From Desulfoscipio geothermicus (GTDB lineage Bacteria; Bacillota; Desulfotomaculia; Desulfotomaculales; Desulfallaceae), in contig JAENYF010000002.1 of assembly GCA_016841905.1 (NCBI GenBank), positions 50,576 through 114,575 of the forward strand: 64,000 nt of DNA. The letters run 5' to 3'. A program made the position numbers and the translations under genes. Under the pieces are notes generated by a model. It was not told the origin of the DNA, searched no databases, and saw only the letters and a list, made by a program, of their open reading frames with translations. Below, piece by piece: positions 1-9,052 of the stretch (position 1 is the first letter of the stretch; every line of letters starts with the position of its first letter).

Positions 1-72
1 GTATATGAGATGATTTTGGTCCCCGGTCATAACCTGGATGGTTATTGGGTCTTGGTGAGGAGGGCGAAAATA

Positions 73-417
73 TTGGCTAACAGCAATTCTTCCGAAAGGG
101 ATTATAGTCAGGATGCCAAACGTCGCAGGAATTTCAATTTATCACGCAGTAGGCTGCCGGTGATTATTATTGTAATATTAATGTTGTACATCTCTTTTTC
201 TTTGGGCAGCCGTTTCGACCAATTATATTCTATGCAGCAAAACCTTGATGCTATGCAGGCTGAGATTAAGGATATACATAATAAGAACGCGGGATTATAT
301 GAAAAACTTGAAAGACTGCAATCCAATGATTATATTGAACAGGAAGCCAGAGAGAAGCTGGGATTGGTAAAACCGGGCGAGGCCAGGATCGTTACAATCC
401 CAACTGCTGAGGAATAA
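73..417 (+). CDS. Septum formation initiator (FtsB/DivIC-like)
   Basis: A 114-residue bitopic membrane protein: basic cytoplasmic N-terminus (about 1-27), one membrane segment (28-44), then a charged coiled-coil stretch (about 48-90) ending in the family-typical segment with EAREKLG. Family members act in the divisome by stabilising the FtsL/FtsQ (DivIB) complex outside the membrane. An ATG at 10 is in frame, but GAGGAGGG at 57-64 points to the TTG at 73, and the extra N-terminal residues do not look conserved. It precedes an S1-domain gene and spoIIE, the usual DivIC neighbourhood in spore formers. FtsB and DivIC cannot be separated from sequence alone. Confidence 0.85.
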   Translation: MANSNSSERDYSQDAKRRRNFNLSRSRLPVIIIVILMLYISFSLGSRFDQLYSMQQNLDAMQAEIKDIHNKNAGLYEKLERLQSNDYIEQEAREKLGLVKPGEARIVTIPTAEE

Positions 418-439
418 TTGTTGAAGGATTAATTAACGC

Positions 440-467
440 TTGACATGCCATGTGGCTTTGATATAAT
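440..467 (+). promoter_or_regulatory. Sigma-A-type promoter upstream of the S1 gene
   Basis: TTGACA at 440-445 and TATAAT at 462-467 are separated by 16 bases, both perfect consensus hexamers. The start codon of the S1-domain gene lies 40 bases downstream, so this gene can be transcribed independently of the FtsB-like gene. Confidence 0.75.
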
Positions 468-507
468 TAATCAAGCCGTTCGGTAATGGGAGGATATATT
501 TACACTT

Positions 508-894
508 ATGCCAGTGCAAGCAGGAAAAATTGTCCAAGGTAAAGTAACTGGGATTACTAATTTTGGTGCGTTTGTTGAGTTGCCGGATGGGGAAGTCGGG
601 TTAGTTCATATCTCGGAGATAGCAGAAGAATATGTTAAGGATATAAACGATTTCCTGAAAATTAATGATCCTGTTAAAGTAAAGGTTATTTCCGTAGACC
701 CAAAGGGCAAAATTGGTTTATCGATCAAACAAACGGTAGAGACTTCTAAGCGTCGTCCGGCGCCGCGTAAAAAGTTTGAGGTTTCCTTTGAAGACAAGTT
801 GAATCGTTTTCTTAAGGATAGTGAAGAAAGGCAGCAGGGTTTGCGCCGAAATGCTGATGCTAAGCGCGGTGGTCGGGGTAATCGGAGGTCATGA
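508..894 (+). CDS. S1 RNA-binding domain protein (YabR/GSP13-like)
   Basis: A 128-residue protein with a single S1 (OB-fold) domain at about residues 3-75: the opening GKVTGITNFGAFV, then GLVHISEI and GKIGLSIK, are classic S1 motifs. The tail (about 80-128) is strongly basic and rich in Arg/Gly, likely a flexible RNA-binding extension. Relatives such as YabR and general stress protein 13 associate with RNA or ribosomes; the precise role is not established. It lies between the FtsB-like gene and Ppx/GppA, as in related spore formers. GGGAGGA upstream of the ATG supports the start. Confidence 0.88.
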   Translation: MPVQAGKIVQGKVTGITNFGAFVELPDGEVGLVHISEIAEEYVKDINDFLKINDPVKVKVISVDPKGKIGLSIKQTVETSKRRPAPRKKFEVSFEDKLNRFLKDSEERQQGLRRNADAKRGGRGNRRS

Positions 895-917
895 TAAGAT
901 AAATATACTCTTTGTTA

Positions 918-947
918 AAAGCATTTCCGCAAGGAGATGCTTTTTTT
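918..947 (+). terminator. Rho-independent terminator after S1 gene
   Basis: A hairpin with arms AAGCAT-TCC and GGA-ATGCTT around a GCAA loop is followed by a run of seven T. It separates the S1 gene from the Ppx/GppA gene. Confidence 0.8.
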
Positions 948-997
948 GTCATACCTGTAAGTGTTACCTAGAAGGATTTTGAGTAGGTGGTAATATT

Positions 998-1879
998 ATG
1001 AAAATCGCGGCCATAGATGTTGGAACAAATTCCACCAGGCTAATGGTTGCACAATTACCCTCTACGGGAAAAGTGCATCCTGAGCTGAGGGATTTAAAAA
1101 CAACCCGTCTCGGGCAGGGTATTCAGGGTGGGCGGTTGATGCAAGCTGCGATGGATCGAACGCTGGCTGTGATTGTCGAGTTTGTGCTGCGGGCAGAACA
1201 GGCTAGGGCGCAAAAAATTGTAGTGGCGGCCACTAGTGCTGTAAGGGACGCTGATAATAGGGAAGACTTTGCAACTCGGGTGCATTCAATGACTGGATTG
1301 GATTTGGAGGTGCTCTCTGGCCCTATGGAAGCTCGACTTAGTTATCGGGGGGTTACGAATGCTCTGGGTGATATAGGGAATGCACTGGTTATCGACATCG
1401 GGGGTGGTAGTACAGAATTTATCTGGCACTCCGCTGGAGAAACCCGCTTTGTCAGCACTAAAGTTGGAGCTGTACGGATGACCGAAAGTGGTTACGGAAG
1501 TGATAAAATTATGGATGTCATTGATGACACACTATATGCTGTTCAGTTAGACGATCCGGATGAGGTGATCGGGGTAGGAGGAACAATAACTACTTTAGCA
1601 GCAATGGCCCAGTTGATGCGACATTACCTACCGGAAAAAATCCATGGTTTTCGTTTGACAATTGACAAGGTTGATGAATTATACTGTTTATTAAATAACC
1701 TGACTATTGAAGAGAGAATGCGATTGCCAGGTTTACAGCCCCAACGTGCTGACATAATTCCAGCCGGTACTGGTATATTGAGCACTATTTTGCATGGCTT
1801 GGCTCGGGATAGTCTATTAGTGAGTGAGGCAGACATTCTTGAAGGATTAATTTTGGAAGCGGCTTATAATGCCGATTAA
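998..1879 (+). CDS. Ppx/GppA family exopolyphosphatase / pppGpp phosphatase
   Basis: A 293-residue member of the ASKHA (actin-like ATPase) fold family. Visible motifs are the phosphate-1 loop IDVGTNSTRLM at residues 5-15, VAATSAVRDADN near 75, the phosphate-2 loop VIDIGGGSTEF near 130, and GVGGTITTLAA near 195. Members hydrolyse polyphosphate and/or pppGpp. The length fits the short two-domain form lacking the C-terminal HD-like domain of E. coli Ppx/GppA. The start at ATG 998 has AGGTGG 8 bases upstream. Substrate preference cannot be decided from sequence. Confidence 0.9.
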   Translation: MKIAAIDVGTNSTRLMVAQLPSTGKVHPELRDLKTTRLGQGIQGGRLMQAAMDRTLAVIVEFVLRAEQARAQKIVVAATSAVRDADNREDFATRVHSMTGLDLEVLSGPMEARLSYRGVTNALGDIGNALVIDIGGGSTEFIWHSAGETRFVSTKVGAVRMTESGYGSDKIMDVIDDTLYAVQLDDPDEVIGVGGTITTLAAMAQLMRHYLPEKIHGFRLTIDKVDELYCLLNNLTIEERMRLPGLQPQRADIIPAGTGILSTILHGLARDSLLVSEADILEGLILEAAYNAD

Positions 1880-1945
1880 TGTCGCAATAAAAATGGAATA
1901 ATGTGCCAAATTACTGCTTTTATAGCCGCCCTTTTGTAATATAAT
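1880..1945 (+). promoter_or_regulatory. Possible Spo0A-controlled promoter of spoIIE
   Basis: TGTCGCAA at 1880-1887 resembles the core of a Spo0A box (TGTCGAA). TTACTG at 1911-1916 and a perfect TATAAT at 1940-1945 are separated by 23 bases, a longer-than-normal spacer like that of known Spo0A-activated sigma-A promoters of spoIIE/spoIIG. The box is imperfect and the call is tentative. Confidence 0.35.
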
Positions 1946-1980
1946 GTAAGCATCATTATTGCAACAAGGGGGTGGATTTT

Positions 1981-4437
1981 TTGTTTGAAAAGGCTGAAGT
2001 TTTTTTGCATCAGCGTAATCAATTAAACAAAGAGCCATATAAATATACTAACTATAACACCGGGCGCACTAAAAGCCACCGGATGCATATTCTTACCGGA
2101 TTGCGGGTGAGGTATGGTGCCGGGCTGCTTGCTTTGTTTGCGGCTGGTTTTATATTAGGACGGGCTTTCTTGTTGGGTGAACTCTTGCCTTTCGGTGTAG
2201 CTCTGGTGGCGGCTGGTTTTTATGTCTATCGTGGCTATGCATTGGCAGCGCTTATTGGAGCTGTGCTGGGGTTATCCACTGTGGTAACCGGTTGGGAGTT
2301 GGCTGCACGTATAGTGATGCTGATAGCGGTGGGTGCAGCTTCCTTGACGCTGCCGTCGATTTTGACCTTGTATCGCCTTTGGTTAGGCGGGTTGGTTTTT
2401 GCGGTGTTGGTAGTTGCCGGTACTGGTTATGTGGCGGTCACTGGGCCTACTACTTATGATTATGTAAGAGTGCTTTTTGAATCGATATTTGCGGCTTTGT
2501 TAGCGGTGTCTTATGGGGCAGCCTTTGGGGGAATTCGCCGTTATAACAGTGGTCAGCAATTGAATGGTGAACAAGTTTTTTGTTTTATAATTTTTTTACT
2601 CAGCTTAGTGGCTGCTGCCGGTCAGGTGCATTGGGGTATGATTAGCCCCGGTGGAATGTTAGCTTCTTTAACGGTGCTGATGGCGGGGTATGTTGGTGGT
2701 GCTGGTTTGGGAGCGGCTGCTGGGGCGGTTATTGGAGTGGTGCCAGGTCTTGTATTTACAGTCTCTCCAGCAGCGCTAGGGGCATTTGCTTTCGCTGGTT
2801 TTATGGGCGGTTTGTGCCGAGGCTTGAAGCGTATCGGGGTAGTGACAGGATTCTTATTAGGGGGGACTCTACTTACCGTTTATCTGGGCAGTGGCCGTGA
2901 TATAGCTGGCTTGATGCTGGAAACAGCGCTGGCAGGACTGGTATTTTTACTGCTGCCCAAAGTGGTTTTTACAGCTGTGCAAAAAAATATGCCAGTGGGC
3001 GTTCCCTGGGTAGCTACAACCGAGCTGGCGGAGGGCGAGCGGGATAGTATTGTCGTTCGGTTTAAACGCTGGGATGCAGTATTTGAAGAGATATCTCGCA
3101 CGTATGACCAGGTTGGCGGTTCACTGGAGCCCTTGGATAAGGATACTCCATGGCATGATTCAATTAATCAAGTTAAAAATATGGTTTGTCATGACTGTGT
3201 ATTAAATAAGGTCTGCTGGGAAAGAGAGTCTCAGCATAGTTTATTGCATATGGAAAACTTATTTGCAGGTGCCTTAAATAGCGGGTCGGTGGCCATGGAA
3301 GATCTTGATAAGCAATTGCGTAAGCGTTGTTCAAAACCCCGTGAACTGGTCATGGGCATTAACTGCTGCTTTCAATTATGGCGCATGCAGCAATTTCTAG
3401 CACAGAGATTGCACGAAAGTCGGGAATTGGTATCCGTGCATTTACGGGGTATGCGTGGGGTAATTGAAAACTTGGCACGGGAACTAGATTCAAACGATAT
3501 TTGGGGGCGGAGCGCGGAATACTACAAGCAATGTCTAAAACAATCCGGTATCCCCGTAGCAGCCTTGTCGTTATACTCTGGTGCACGAGGCTGTGAAGCA
3601 GAGGTGAGCATGCAGGCATGCTCTGGTAAGAGAAGATGTGTTTATGATGTAGCTCCCTTTTTAAATCGGCTGACAGATGAAAATTTAGCCCTTTCTTGTA
3701 AGGATTGTGTTAACTGGGAAAACGATGACTTTTGCACTTTCCGATTATACCCTGACCTGGTGTATCAATTAGGACTTGGATTAGCTAGGTGTGCCGGTAA
3801 AGAAAATGATATATCAGGCGATACCTGTGCATTAATGCATCTAAATGATGGTCAATTGGCTATTTTGCTCAGCGATGGCATGGGTGTCGGGGCAGTGGCG
3901 GCATCGGAAAGTAAAACTACACTATCGCTGCTGCAGCAATTACTTAAAGCAGGCTACAGCCGAGATTTGGCTATTCGTATGGTTAATTCGATAATGATGG
4001 AACATTGTTCTGAAAAGGATAACTTTGCTACTTTAGATATGTCTGTGCTGGATCTGTATAGCGGGAAATATGAACTAGTGAAAATTGGTGCTCCGCCCAG
4101 TTATTTGGTGCGCAAAAACCAGGTGCAGGTTATTCAGGCCAATTCGTTACCAGTAGGCATTGTGGATGATATAAATATTTATTGCCAGCAGGGAGAAATG
4201 GATAACGGCGATATGTTAGTTATGGTGACAGACGGAGTCAGCGATGCTTATCCTGCTAAAGCAGAAAATGAAGATTGGATTTCTTCTGTGCTCAAAGAAA
4301 TCGTTGATCTGCCGCCCCAGGAAGTGGCAGAATTGATTTTGCGCTTGGCTTTAAGCGGTAGTAGCGAAGGACGCCGGAGTGCAGATGATATGACCGTACT
4401 GGTGGCGCGAGTTGAAACTATTGGTGATAAAGACTAA
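1981..4437 (+). CDS. spoIIE: Stage II sporulation protein E, PP2C phosphatase
   Basis: SpoIIE dephosphorylates the anti-anti-sigma factor SpoIIAA to activate sigma-F in the forespore and interacts with FtsZ at the polar septum. The ~818-residue product has a long N-terminal block of about ten hydrophobic membrane segments (to about residue 335), a central regulatory region with Cys pairs (CHDCVLNKVC near 403, CKDCVNW near 573), and a C-terminal PP2C-type domain (about 594-818) with the metal-binding Asp motifs LSDGMGVG near 630 and VTDGV near 749. AGGGGGTG at 1967-1973 favours TTG 1981 over the in-frame GTG at 1972, which overlaps that site. Length matches B. subtilis SpoIIE. Confidence 0.95.
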   Translation: MFEKAEVFLHQRNQLNKEPYKYTNYNTGRTKSHRMHILTGLRVRYGAGLLALFAAGFILGRAFLLGELLPFGVALVAAGFYVYRGYALAALIGAVLGLSTVVTGWELAARIVMLIAVGAASLTLPSILTLYRLWLGGLVFAVLVVAGTGYVAVTGPTTYDYVRVLFESIFAALLAVSYGAAFGGIRRYNSGQQLNGEQVFCFIIFLLSLVAAAGQVHWGMISPGGMLASLTVLMAGYVGGAGLGAAAGAVIGVVPGLVFTVSPAALGAFAFAGFMGGLCRGLKRIGVVTGFLLGGTLLTVYLGSGRDIAGLMLETALAGLVFLLLPKVVFTAVQKNMPVGVPWVATTELAEGERDSIVVRFKRWDAVFEEISRTYDQVGGSLEPLDKDTPWHDSINQVKNMVCHDCVLNKVCWERESQHSLLHMENLFAGALNSGSVAMEDLDKQLRKRCSKPRELVMGINCCFQLWRMQQFLAQRLHESRELVSVHLRGMRGVIENLARELDSNDIWGRSAEYYKQCLKQSGIPVAALSLYSGARGCEAEVSMQACSGKRRCVYDVAPFLNRLTDENLALSCKDCVNWENDDFCTFRLYPDLVYQLGLGLARCAGKENDISGDTCALMHLNDGQLAILLSDGMGVGAVAASESKTTLSLLQQLLKAGYSRDLAIRMVNSIMMEHCSEKDNFATLDMSVLDLYSGKYELVKIGAPPSYLVRKNQVQVIQANSLPVGIVDDINIYCQQGEMDNGDMLVMVTDGVSDAYPAKAENEDWISSVLKEIVDLPPQEVAELILRLALSGSSEGRRSADDMTVLVARVETIGDKD

Positions 4438-4471
4438 GCTAATCTAAATTTACGTTACTATGATGTCTATG

Positions 4472-4507
4472 AAAGCGTGCATCAGAGTTATAAAGCACGC
4501 TTTTAAA
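4472..4507 (+). terminator. Terminator after spoIIE
   Basis: AAAGCGTGC and GCACGCTTT form a 9-bp perfect stem around a 16-base loop, followed by a short T-rich tract. It closes the spoIIE unit before tilS. Confidence 0.6.
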
Positions 4508-4608
4508 TTTGTATGGCTATTTTTGATTATGTTTATAAAAAAACAATCGAAGAAGGATATTTATTTAAAGCGTGGAAGTTTAAGAACAGGAATAATGTGG
4601 GTGAAACT

Positions 4609-6015
4609 ATGCCTTTAATTCAATTGGTTGCAGAACAAATATTAAAATTCAATATGGTTAATAAAGGCACAACAGTGGTGGTGGGTGTATCCGGGGGACC
4701 TGATTCGGTAGCATTATTGCATATCCTATACAAGTTGCGGGAACCTTTGGGTATAAAACTGGTAGTGGCTCACTTAAATCACCAGTTTCGTGGTGCCGAG
4801 GCAGACGCTGATGCTCGGTTTGTTTTAGGACTGGCCCAGCGGCTCCACTTGCCTGCTTTTGTGGAATCCAGGGATGTTACGGTTTACAGTCAGGAGCGCG
4901 GTATTTCACCCCAGGTGGCGGCACGTGAAGTTCGTTACAGCTTTTTTGGCGAAGTGGCGGTTAAGACTGGGGCGTCCCGAGTGGCGCTAGGTCATCATGC
5001 GGACGATCAAGCTGAAACCATACTGTTGCATATGTTAAGGGGTACCGGTACAAGCGGTCTTAAAGGCATGCTGCCTGTGCGGGATGAATTTTATATTCGC
5101 CCATTGTTGGCAATCAGACGCCGTGATATCGAGGATTATTGTCAGCAGCATGACCTGGCTACCAGGCTGGACTCCAGTAACTTAAAGACCAAATATATGC
5201 GTAATCTTGTTAGGCTGGATTTAATGCCGCTTTTAAAAAAAAGATATAACCCTAATTTGGTTCAGTCATTAAACCGGTTAGCTGAAATATGCCGGGATGA
5301 AGACGACTACCTGGAAGAACAGGCTGGAGATATTTATAACCGCGCTAGAATGTCATCTGGTGGTAATGCCATATCTCTTGATGCTGGTAGGCTGTCAGCA
5401 GTTCCACAGGCGCTGTTGCGCAGGGTGATACGACGCTCTTGGACAGAAATTTGTGGAGAGCCTGCAGACTTAAATTACCAACATATTGAGCAAGTTTTGG
5501 CAATAATAAATGGTGGAGGTGGATATAGGCAAATTAACCTGCCAAGAGGGATAATTTTTAAAAAAAATTATGATGTTTTGGAGTTTACCTTAGAACGGCA
5601 AAAGAGAGATGTCCCTTTTTATCAGTATCTCTTAAAGGTGCCAGGTATTACTTATATCCCCGAGGTTGGTTTGTCTATAGGTGCTGAAATATTACCAGTA
5701 GGTCGGTTCATCGAATCGTACGGTTTTGACTCCTGGCAAGGTATTTTGGATTATGACCTTTTATCAGCACCCTTAATAGTGCGTCGCCGGTTATCTGGTG
5801 ACTGTTTTGCTCCACTGGGTTTGAATGGCACAGTGAAGTTAAAAAAATTTTTTATCGATCAAAAGATTCCCCGCTACATAAGGGACTGCATCCCCTTGGT
5901 GGTATCCGGAAATGATATTGTATGGGTAGTGGGCATGCGTCCGGGAGAAAAATGGAAGGTTACTAATGATACATTAAATTACCTGAGATTATATATAGCC
6001 GATTACGAAGAATGA
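4609..6015 (+). CDS. tilS: tRNA(Ile)-lysidine synthase
   Basis: TilS ligates lysine to C34 of the CAU-anticodon tRNA-Ile using ATP, switching it to AUA decoding. The PP-loop ATP-binding motif SGGPDS lies at about residues 26-31, followed by the AHLNHQFRG and GHHADDQAET signatures of the N-type ATP pyrophosphatase domain. A TilS substrate-binding region and the C-terminal TilS domain (RRRLSGD...KLKKFFID...IPRYIRD) follow, giving about 468 residues, normal for full-length TilS. An upstream in-frame ATG at 4513 would add 32 non-conserved residues next to the spoIIE terminator, so ATG 4609 is preferred. The usual downstream hpt gene is absent and ftsH follows directly. Confidence 0.93.
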   Translation: MPLIQLVAEQILKFNMVNKGTTVVVGVSGGPDSVALLHILYKLREPLGIKLVVAHLNHQFRGAEADADARFVLGLAQRLHLPAFVESRDVTVYSQERGISPQVAAREVRYSFFGEVAVKTGASRVALGHHADDQAETILLHMLRGTGTSGLKGMLPVRDEFYIRPLLAIRRRDIEDYCQQHDLATRLDSSNLKTKYMRNLVRLDLMPLLKKRYNPNLVQSLNRLAEICRDEDDYLEEQAGDIYNRARMSSGGNAISLDAGRLSAVPQALLRRVIRRSWTEICGEPADLNYQHIEQVLAIINGGGGYRQINLPRGIIFKKNYDVLEFTLERQKRDVPFYQYLLKVPGITYIPEVGLSIGAEILPVGRFIESYGFDSWQGILDYDLLSAPLIVRRRLSGDCFAPLGLNGTVKLKKFFIDQKIPRYIRDCIPLVVSGNDIVWVVGMRPGEKWKVTNDTLNYLRLYIADYEE

Positions 6016-6061
6016 TTTTGTGACAAGCTAATGAGCAAGTAGTAAATTATAATAAATTATA

Positions 6062-6090
6062 TTGATTAAAGATTCTTTATTTGTTAAAAT
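6062..6090 (+). promoter_or_regulatory. Sigma-A-like promoter upstream of ftsH
   Basis: TTGATT at 6062-6067 and TAAAAT at 6085-6090 are separated by 17 bases in an AT-rich intergenic region 45 bases ahead of the ftsH start. Confidence 0.55.
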
Positions 6091-6134
6091 AAGCTTTATG
6101 CTGGATTTCTCCGTCACTGAGAGGAGTGGCCTAT

Positions 6135-7961
6135 TTGAATAAGGTGATCAAAAATCTTAGTATATATTTACTTATAGTTTTAGTAACCATTGCATTAATC
6201 AAATTGAATACCCAGGATACACCTGCTATTAAGGAAATGCGTTTTGATGAATTTTATGCAGCTTTGGGTGCAGATAACATTAAGCATGTGACTATTCAGC
6301 CTGATGATTATACTACCCTTATTACCGGTGAACAGGCGAATGGTACGCAGTTTCAAGTGCGGGGGACTACCCCAGGGGTTGAGAAGGTAGAAAACATCCT
6401 ACAAAACAATGGGGTCCAGTATGACGTAAAGGAACCTCCAAAGCCAAGCTGGTGGACCGGCTTGTTAACCACTCTGTTGCCTATCTTAATCTTTGTGCTA
6501 TTGTTTTTCTTCCTGATGCAGCAGACACAGGGCGGGGGCAATCGGGTCATGTCTTTCGGTAAAAGCCGTGCTAAATTACATACCGATGACAAAAAAAAGG
6601 TTACCTTTGCAGATGTAGCTGGAGCCGATGAGGTTAAAGAAGAGTTAGAAGAAGTTGTTGAATTTTTAAAGAACCCCAAAAAATTCAATGAACTTGGAGC
6701 ACGTATTCCTAAAGGAGTATTGTTATTTGGCCCTCCAGGCACAGGTAAGACACTTTTAGCCCGTGCCGTTGCTGGTGAGGCTGGAACGCCTTTTTTTAGT
6801 ATAAGTGGTTCTGATTTTGTAGAAATGTTTGTGGGGGTAGGTGCATCTCGGGTTAGGGACTTATTTGAGCAGGCCAAAAAAAATTCTCCCTGTATAGTAT
6901 TTATTGATGAAATAGACGCTGTAGGCCGCCAGCGTGGTGCTGGCCTTGGTGGTGGTCATGATGAGAGGGAACAGACTCTAAACCAACTGCTGGTGGAAAT
7001 GGACGGTTTTGATGCCAATGAGGCAATTATTATCATTGCTGCTACTAACAGGCCTGATATATTAGATCCGGCATTGCTGAGGCCGGGTCGTTTCGACCGT
7101 GAGGTTGTGGTAGGTATCCCTGATATCAATGGCAGGAAAGAAATATTGTTGGTGCATGCCCGGGGCAAACCATTAGCTCCAAACGTGGACATTGATATTT
7201 TAGCCCGGCGCACCCCTGGTTTTACCGGTGCGGACCTGGCCAATTTGCTAAATGAGGCCGCATTGTTGGCGGCTCGCCGTAACCGAAATGATATTGGACA
7301 AAGCGAGCTGGAAGATTCCATTGAACGGGTCATTGCTGGGCCTGAGAAAAAATCACGAGTGATCAGTGATTATGAGAAAAAATTAGTGTCTTATCACGAA
7401 GCCGGTCACGCTGTAGTAGGTTACCTACTGCCCCATACTGATCCAGTGCACAAGGTTTCCATTATACCCCGAGGGCGAGCCGGCGGCTACACCTTGTTGT
7501 TACCTAAGGAAGACCGCTACTATATGACTAGATCCCAGCTCTTAGACCAGGTAACCATGCTTTTAGGCGGTCGCGTAGCCGAACATTTGGTATTAAAGGA
7601 AATTAGTACAGGTGCTCAAAACGACCTGGAGCGCTCCACTGAATTAGTGCGCAAAATGGTGATGGAATACGGTATGAGTGATGCCTTGGGTCCAATGACC
7701 TTCGGGCATAAGCAGGAAGCTGTATTTCTCGGCCGGGATATTGCACGAGACCGTAACTATGGTGAAGAGGTGGCAGCGGCTATTGACCGGGAGGTCCGGG
7801 GTACAATTGATAAAAATTATAATTTAGCTAAAGACTTACTCAATAAGCATATTGAAATACTGCATAAAATTGCACATAAATTAATGGATAAGGAAACGCT
7901 TGAAGCAGAGGAATTTGCTGGCATTATGAAAGAATCAGGCATTGAAGCCAATAAAGCATAG
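6135..7961 (+). CDS. ftsH: ATP-dependent zinc metalloprotease FtsH
   Basis: FtsH is a membrane-anchored AAA+ hexamer that extracts and degrades membrane and regulatory proteins. About 608 residues: membrane segment 1 (about 5-23), an extracytoplasmic domain, membrane segment 2 (about 108-128), AAA domain with Walker A GPPGTGKT (about 199), Walker B IVFIDEID (about 254) and SRH region [19 protein letters not shown], then the M41 protease domain with the zinc site HEAGH (about 421). GAGAGGAG immediately before TTG 6135 indicates that start rather than the in-frame GTG at 6126, which overlaps the site. All catalytic motifs are present. Confidence 0.97.
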   Translation: MNKVIKNLSIYLLIVLVTIALIKLNTQDTPAIKEMRFDEFYAALGADNIKHVTIQPDDYTTLITGEQANGTQFQVRGTTPGVEKVENILQNNGVQYDVKEPPKPSWWTGLLTTLLPILIFVLLFFFLMQQTQGGGNRVMSFGKSRAKLHTDDKKKVTFADVAGADEVKEELEEVVEFLKNPKKFNELGARIPKGVLLFGPPGTGKTLLARAVAGEAGTPFFSISGSDFVEMFVGVGASRVRDLFEQAKKNSPCIVFIDEIDAVGRQRGAGLGGGHDEREQTLNQLLVEMDGFDANEAIIIIAATNRPDILDPALLRPGRFDREVVVGIPDINGRKEILLVHARGKPLAPNVDIDILARRTPGFTGADLANLLNEAALLAARRNRNDIGQSELEDSIERVIAGPEKKSRVISDYEKKLVSYHEAGHAVVGYLLPHTDPVHKVSIIPRGRAGGYTLLLPKEDRYYMTRSQLLDQVTMLLGGRVAEHLVLKEISTGAQNDLERSTELVRKMVMEYGMSDALGPMTFGHKQEAVFLGRDIARDRNYGEEVAAAIDREVRGTIDKNYNLAKDLLNKHIEILHKIAHKLMDKETLEAEEFAGIMKESGIEANKA

Positions 7962-7973
7962 GAGGCTTGGTTG

Positions 7974-8423
7974 TTGGAGCGGACATATGTTATGGTAAAG
8001 CCAGACGGTGTGCAAAGAAATTTAGTTGGAGAAATTACATCGCGTTTAGAAAAAAAAGGGCTTAAAATTGTAGGCCTGAAAATGCTACAAATTACGCGGG
8101 AATTGGCTGAGCGCCATTATGAGGAGCACAGGGGCAAGTCGTTTTTTGAACCCCTGGTCGCGTATATCACTTCTAGTCCGGTGGTGGCGATGGCGCTGGA
8201 AGGTAAAGATGCGGTGGGTATGGTTCGTGAGATGATGGGGGCTACTAACCCGCTAGCAGCTGCACTAGGTACTATTCGTGGCGATTTTGGCATAGATATA
8301 GGCCGCAATATAGTACACAGCTCCGACTCTCTGGAAAGTGCTGCTAGGGAATTAGGTCTGTTTTTTGCCCCGGGGGAAATTGTTGAATACCGAAGAGCAT
8401 TGGATAGCTGGATTTATGAATAA
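7974..8423 (+). CDS. ndk: Nucleoside diphosphate kinase
   Basis: Transfers the gamma phosphate from ATP to NDPs through a phosphohistidine. The 149-residue product opens with [14 protein letters not shown], has the [13 protein letters not shown] and GTIRGDFG segments, and carries the catalytic histidine in NIVHSSDS at about residue 114. GGAGG at 7961-7965 is 8 bases from TTG 7974, which gives the family-typical N-terminus; TTG 7971 is the alternative. It is 12 bases after ftsH, probably co-transcribed, and is followed by a strong terminator. Confidence 0.96.
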   Translation: MERTYVMVKPDGVQRNLVGEITSRLEKKGLKIVGLKMLQITRELAERHYEEHRGKSFFEPLVAYITSSPVVAMALEGKDAVGMVREMMGATNPLAAALGTIRGDFGIDIGRNIVHSSDSLESAARELGLFFAPGEIVEYRRALDSWIYE

Positions 8424-8450
8424 AAAAAGCAGCGAAAAGCTGCTTTTTTT
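8424..8450 (+). terminator. Terminator after ndk
   Basis: A tight hairpin of AAAAGCAGC and GCTGCTTTT with a GAAA loop and seven T directly after the ndk stop codon. It ends the ftsH-ndk transcript. Confidence 0.9.
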
Positions 8451-8602
8451 ATGTGTAATATAAATAAAAATATAGTAAAAATTAAAGTAAAGGTCGTTTA
8501 CTGCAGGAAGTATGTGGGTTGTGTAGAATGAATTCCTTTTAAACTTGGATAAGTGAAAATTGGTTTAGGAACTAAAAGTATAATTTAGTTGAGGTGACGT
8601 TA

Positions 8603-9001
8603 ATGCTCTTGACGAATAATATTAAACCGGGCTTGGTTGGTACAGCTCAAGTTGAGGTTAGTGAGCAAAATACTGCTTTAGCCTACGGTAGTGGTGGGAT
8701 AAATGTGTATGCAACTCCCGCCATGATTGGGTTAATGGAAAAAGCAGCCTTAAGTTCTGTAGATTCTTTGCTGTCCGAAGGTTATTCTACTGTAGGAATC
8801 AAGGTAAATGTGGAACACGTGGCAGCCACTCCTATCGGTGGTAATGTAAGAGCACATTCTAAGTTGTTGGAGATAGACGGTCGAAGGCTGGTTTTCGATG
8901 TACAGGCCCATGACGATATTCGTTTGGTTGGGCAGGGAGTCCATGAGCGGTTTATCGTCCAGTCCGATCAATTTCTGCAGCGGGTAACTAAGCAAAAATA
9001 G
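8603..9001 (+). CDS. Hotdog-fold thioesterase (FlK-like)
   Basis: A 132-residue single hotdog domain protein. It resembles the FlK/fluoroacetyl-CoA thioesterase branch: ATPAMIGLMEKAA supplies the Thr and Glu, and VNVEHVAATPIG the His, that align with the family's Thr-Glu-His catalytic set. Most such genes encode thioesterases for unknown small acyl-CoAs, so activity on fluoroacetyl-CoA should not be assumed. GAGGTGA at 8591-8597 supports ATG 8603; an in-frame GTG at 8594 overlaps the ribosome site. It lies between ndk and fhs with its own upstream gap of about 150 bases. Confidence 0.8.
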   Translation: MLLTNNIKPGLVGTAQVEVSEQNTALAYGSGGINVYATPAMIGLMEKAALSSVDSLLSEGYSTVGIKVNVEHVAATPIGGNVRAHSKLLEIDGRRLVFDVQAHDDIRLVGQGVHERFIVQSDQFLQRVTKQK

Positions 9002-9052
9002 AATAATTTGTTTTTATTTAATATAAAAAATATTGAGAGGAGCGCCCCTTAA

